A stretch of DNA of 64,000 nt from NCBI GenBank assembly GCA_020636225.1, contig JACJYI010000009.1, positions 92,114-156,113 on the forward strand, written 5' to 3'. The position numbers and the translations under genes are program-made. The first letter of the stretch is position 1, and each line of letters begins with the position of its first letter. Of the stretch, positions 62,730-64,000 are shown piece after piece. Origin of the DNA: Lewinellaceae bacterium. GTDB lineage: Bacteria; Bacteroidota; Bacteroidia; Chitinophagales; Saprospiraceae. The notes under the pieces are model-generated. The model had not been told where the DNA came from. It saw nothing but the letters and a program-made list of their open reading frames with translations, and made no database searches.

Positions 62730-63437
62730 TTAAGGCCCTCCCATTATCTTAATAATAAACATATCATCAAATTTTCTTATTAAAATCGAATACCAGGATT
62801 CACCGATTTCAATATTATGATAACTTCCAATATCCGTTAATTTATTTTCCGATTCATCTGACAACTTATCGCAAACTTGAAATAAGTTTTTTATTAATTG
62901 AATTCCCTCGCAATCACGGATTTTATTTAGCTGTATTTCATATTCATAAGATTCCCAATAACTATGTTCAATATATTGGTGTCCTCCTTTGAGTTGGAAA
63001 ATTTTCATGTTGTGATATCCTTCTCCGTCAGAACCATTATTATAGTAAGTGGTATCAACTATTCCAATTCTATTGGAAATGTAATCATTCATCACATTGA
63101 AAAAACAGAATTCTCCAGGATTTGCATTTACTTCGATTATTGGCAATTTAGTCAAGTATGCATCAAAAGCAAATCCTCTATTATTATCTGTAAAAACTTC
63201 TACCCAATTTCCATTCATTCCATTTATTACAACTTCCTCTTTCTCATTGGACTTAGCTTTTACAACTACTGTATCACCATAGCTTAATAATTCAATTACT
63301 ATGCTTTTGGAATTTGGTTCATTTCTCAAATTTAACCCACCATAAGCATTTACAAAAAGATTATCTCCAATTTTATAATCTTGCGAATATGAAATTCCAA
63401 AATTGAAAATCAACAAAATGGTTATTAGTATTTTCAT
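62730..63437 (-). CDS. Secreted SH3b-domain protein in a cassette-like unit
   Basis: 235 residues. Signal peptide at 1-18 (GISYSQ). A bacterial SH3 domain lies at ~25-95 (VNAYGGLNLRNEPNSKSIVI, GNWVEVFTDNNRGFAFDAYL), a ligand-binding module often targeting cell wall. The C-terminal domain is unknown. It is AT-rich. The 10-bp start of the unit (63454-63463) is the exact reverse complement of the first box of the attC-like site after its stop, as expected for a cassette that once circularised. Confidence 0.75.
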   Translation of the reverse strand: MKILITILLIFNFGISYSQDYKIGDNLFVNAYGGLNLRNEPNSKSIVIELLSYGDTVVVKAKSNEKEEVVINGMNGNWVEVFTDNNRGFAFDAYLTKLPIIEVNANPGEFCFFNVMNDYISNRIGIVDTTYYNNGSDGEGYHNMKIFQLKGGHQYIEHSYWESYEYEIQLNKIRDCEGIQLIKNLFQVCDKLSDESENKLTDIGSYHNIEIGESWYSILIRKFDDMFIIKIMGGP

Positions 63438-63453
63438 TATTTATCTTTTTGCT

Positions 63454-63463
63454 TGCCACCAAC
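63454..63463 (-). other. Cassette boundary (R'-like box)
   Basis: GTTGGTGGCA on the minus strand, 17 bp before the SH3b start codon. It exactly complements the R''-like TGCCACCAAC at 62710-62719. Confidence 0.45.
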
Positions 63464-63894
63464 TTACTCATATCCGCTACAAACCAATATCAACCTTTCG
63501 CTGTTTGCCCGCCAGTATCGAACCTGGACCCCGTACATCACCCCAGACCACCAGCAGGATCACCCTTCCTTGCCCTCCTGCATCCAGGCGGGTATGTCAA
63601 CAGCCAATTGACTGTTCAAATGTGGCCGTACTGAAAGCACCTCCCCTGAGGAAGATACGCCGGACAGGACACCAGATGTCGGGACAGCGACGGTGGATCC
63701 ACGAATGCGCAGGCACCAAGAAACAGCACGCGTGCCCTCTTTTGGAAGGATTGATCCTGAGCTGGCCAATCCGTCGCTTACCCGTTTCCTGCTTTCCCTG
63801 ACAATCGCCTCACCTTTGACTCGACACTGAAAGGACTTCCGAATATACGAATCAGGTCGACATTTCGGAATCGCCTCTCCCTGGAATCAGCTTG
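63464..63894. other. Region without a recognisable gene
   Basis: About 430 bp in which short open frames on both strands lack family features or a plausible start. The composition returns to GC-rich. It may hold the rest of an upstream attC-like site or a decayed gene. Confidence 0.45.
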
Positions 63895-63962
63895 GAAGGG
63901 AGGAGTTGAGGAGTTATTTCGTTATTGGGTTATTTCGTTTATTCGTTTATTCGTTTATCAAA
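63895..63962. repeat. Low-complexity repeat (gaggagtt + ttatttcgtt type)
   Basis: gggaggagttgaggag is followed by ttatttcgttattgggttatttcg and three cgtttatt units. Same module order as at the truC end. Confidence 0.7.
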
Positions 63963-64000
63963 ATAGCCCGGTATTCTTCATTCTGCAAAGCTTCCTTGCG

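Noticed and set aside
63403..63801. 132-codon plus-strand frame
   Set aside because: It begins antisense to the SH3b gene start and runs through the cassette boundary without any domain.
1..64000. CRISPR arrays, rRNA and tRNA genes
   Set aside because: No regularly spaced direct repeats of 23-40 bp, no rRNA-like sequence and no cloverleaf were recognised by eye. A covariance-model search could still find a missed tRNA.

Overview
The window looks like a chromosomal contig from a member of the Bacteroidota, most likely close to the Saprospiraceae (inferred from protein style, not from a marker gene). The reasons are nine or so secreted proteins with type IX secretion (T9SS) C-terminal signals, one of them of the gliding-motility-associated type B, at least one promoter with the Bacteroidota -7 box TAnnTTTG, a Lacal_2735-family small protein, and a fairly GC-rich core. 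The last 4.4 kb (about 59.6-64 kb) is clearly more AT-rich and is accessory DNA. No rRNA, tRNA or CRISPR array was recognised.

Layout. 0-7 kb: the tail of one gene with a terminator, an orphan T9SS tail, two secreted T9SS proteins, a single-domain rhodanese and a dihydrolipoamide-dehydrogenase-like flavoprotein without its redox cysteines. 6.6-7.9 kb is gene-free and carries short dyad repeats. 7.9-10.3 kb: a short run of small membrane proteins and an HD hydrolase. 10.6-13.8 kb: a large Asp-box secreted protein.

14.1-26.2 kb is the metabolic centre: a minus-strand sulfur-oxidation region. It holds two CstB-like persulfide dioxygenase/rhodanese fusions, a cytoplasmic SoeA-type molybdoenzyme, its ferredoxin and membrane anchor fused in one protein, a SulP anion transporter, two YeeE/YedE half-transporters and an anion-porin-like protein. 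The predicted flow is thiosulfate or persulfide uptake, oxidation to sulfite, quinone-linked oxidation to sulfate, and sulfate movement by SulP. Three TGTGA-N6-TCAC(A) palindromes of the CRP/FNR type sit in front of the three likely transcription units, two of them at the same distance from a -7 box, which suggests one regulon.

26.3-31.2 kb: a periplasmic-TPR adenylate cyclase, a complete group II intron with its reverse transcriptase, and an Mpo1-like protein. 31.3-46.7 kb: secreted T9SS proteins (dockerin-like, glycosidase-like, peptidoglycan amidase-like), two tandem Hsp20 chaperones, a hotdog thioesterase, duplicated YtfJ-like proteins, a patatin-BamA (type Vd) protein, a P2-type cation ATPase, and VOC and GNAT enzymes. 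46.8-57.2 kb: AlkA-type DNA glycosylase, Dps, TauE/SafE exporter, TspO-like protein, TruC and several small hypotheticals. 57.5-59.5 kb: a large secreted protein with MopE-like calcium repeats.

59.6-64 kb: an IS3-family element that appears to split a putative nuclease-like gene, followed by two genes that look like integron cassettes: each has a foldable attC-like site at its 3' end, and the 10-bp cassette start exactly complements the cassette's own R''-like box.

A second recurring theme is low-complexity intergenic DNA (runs of gaggagtt, ttatttcgttattgag, ggtgcttgg-attttg and ggtaaaggg types) that begins within a few bases of stop codons at about eight places, and in truC has even become part of the coding sequence.
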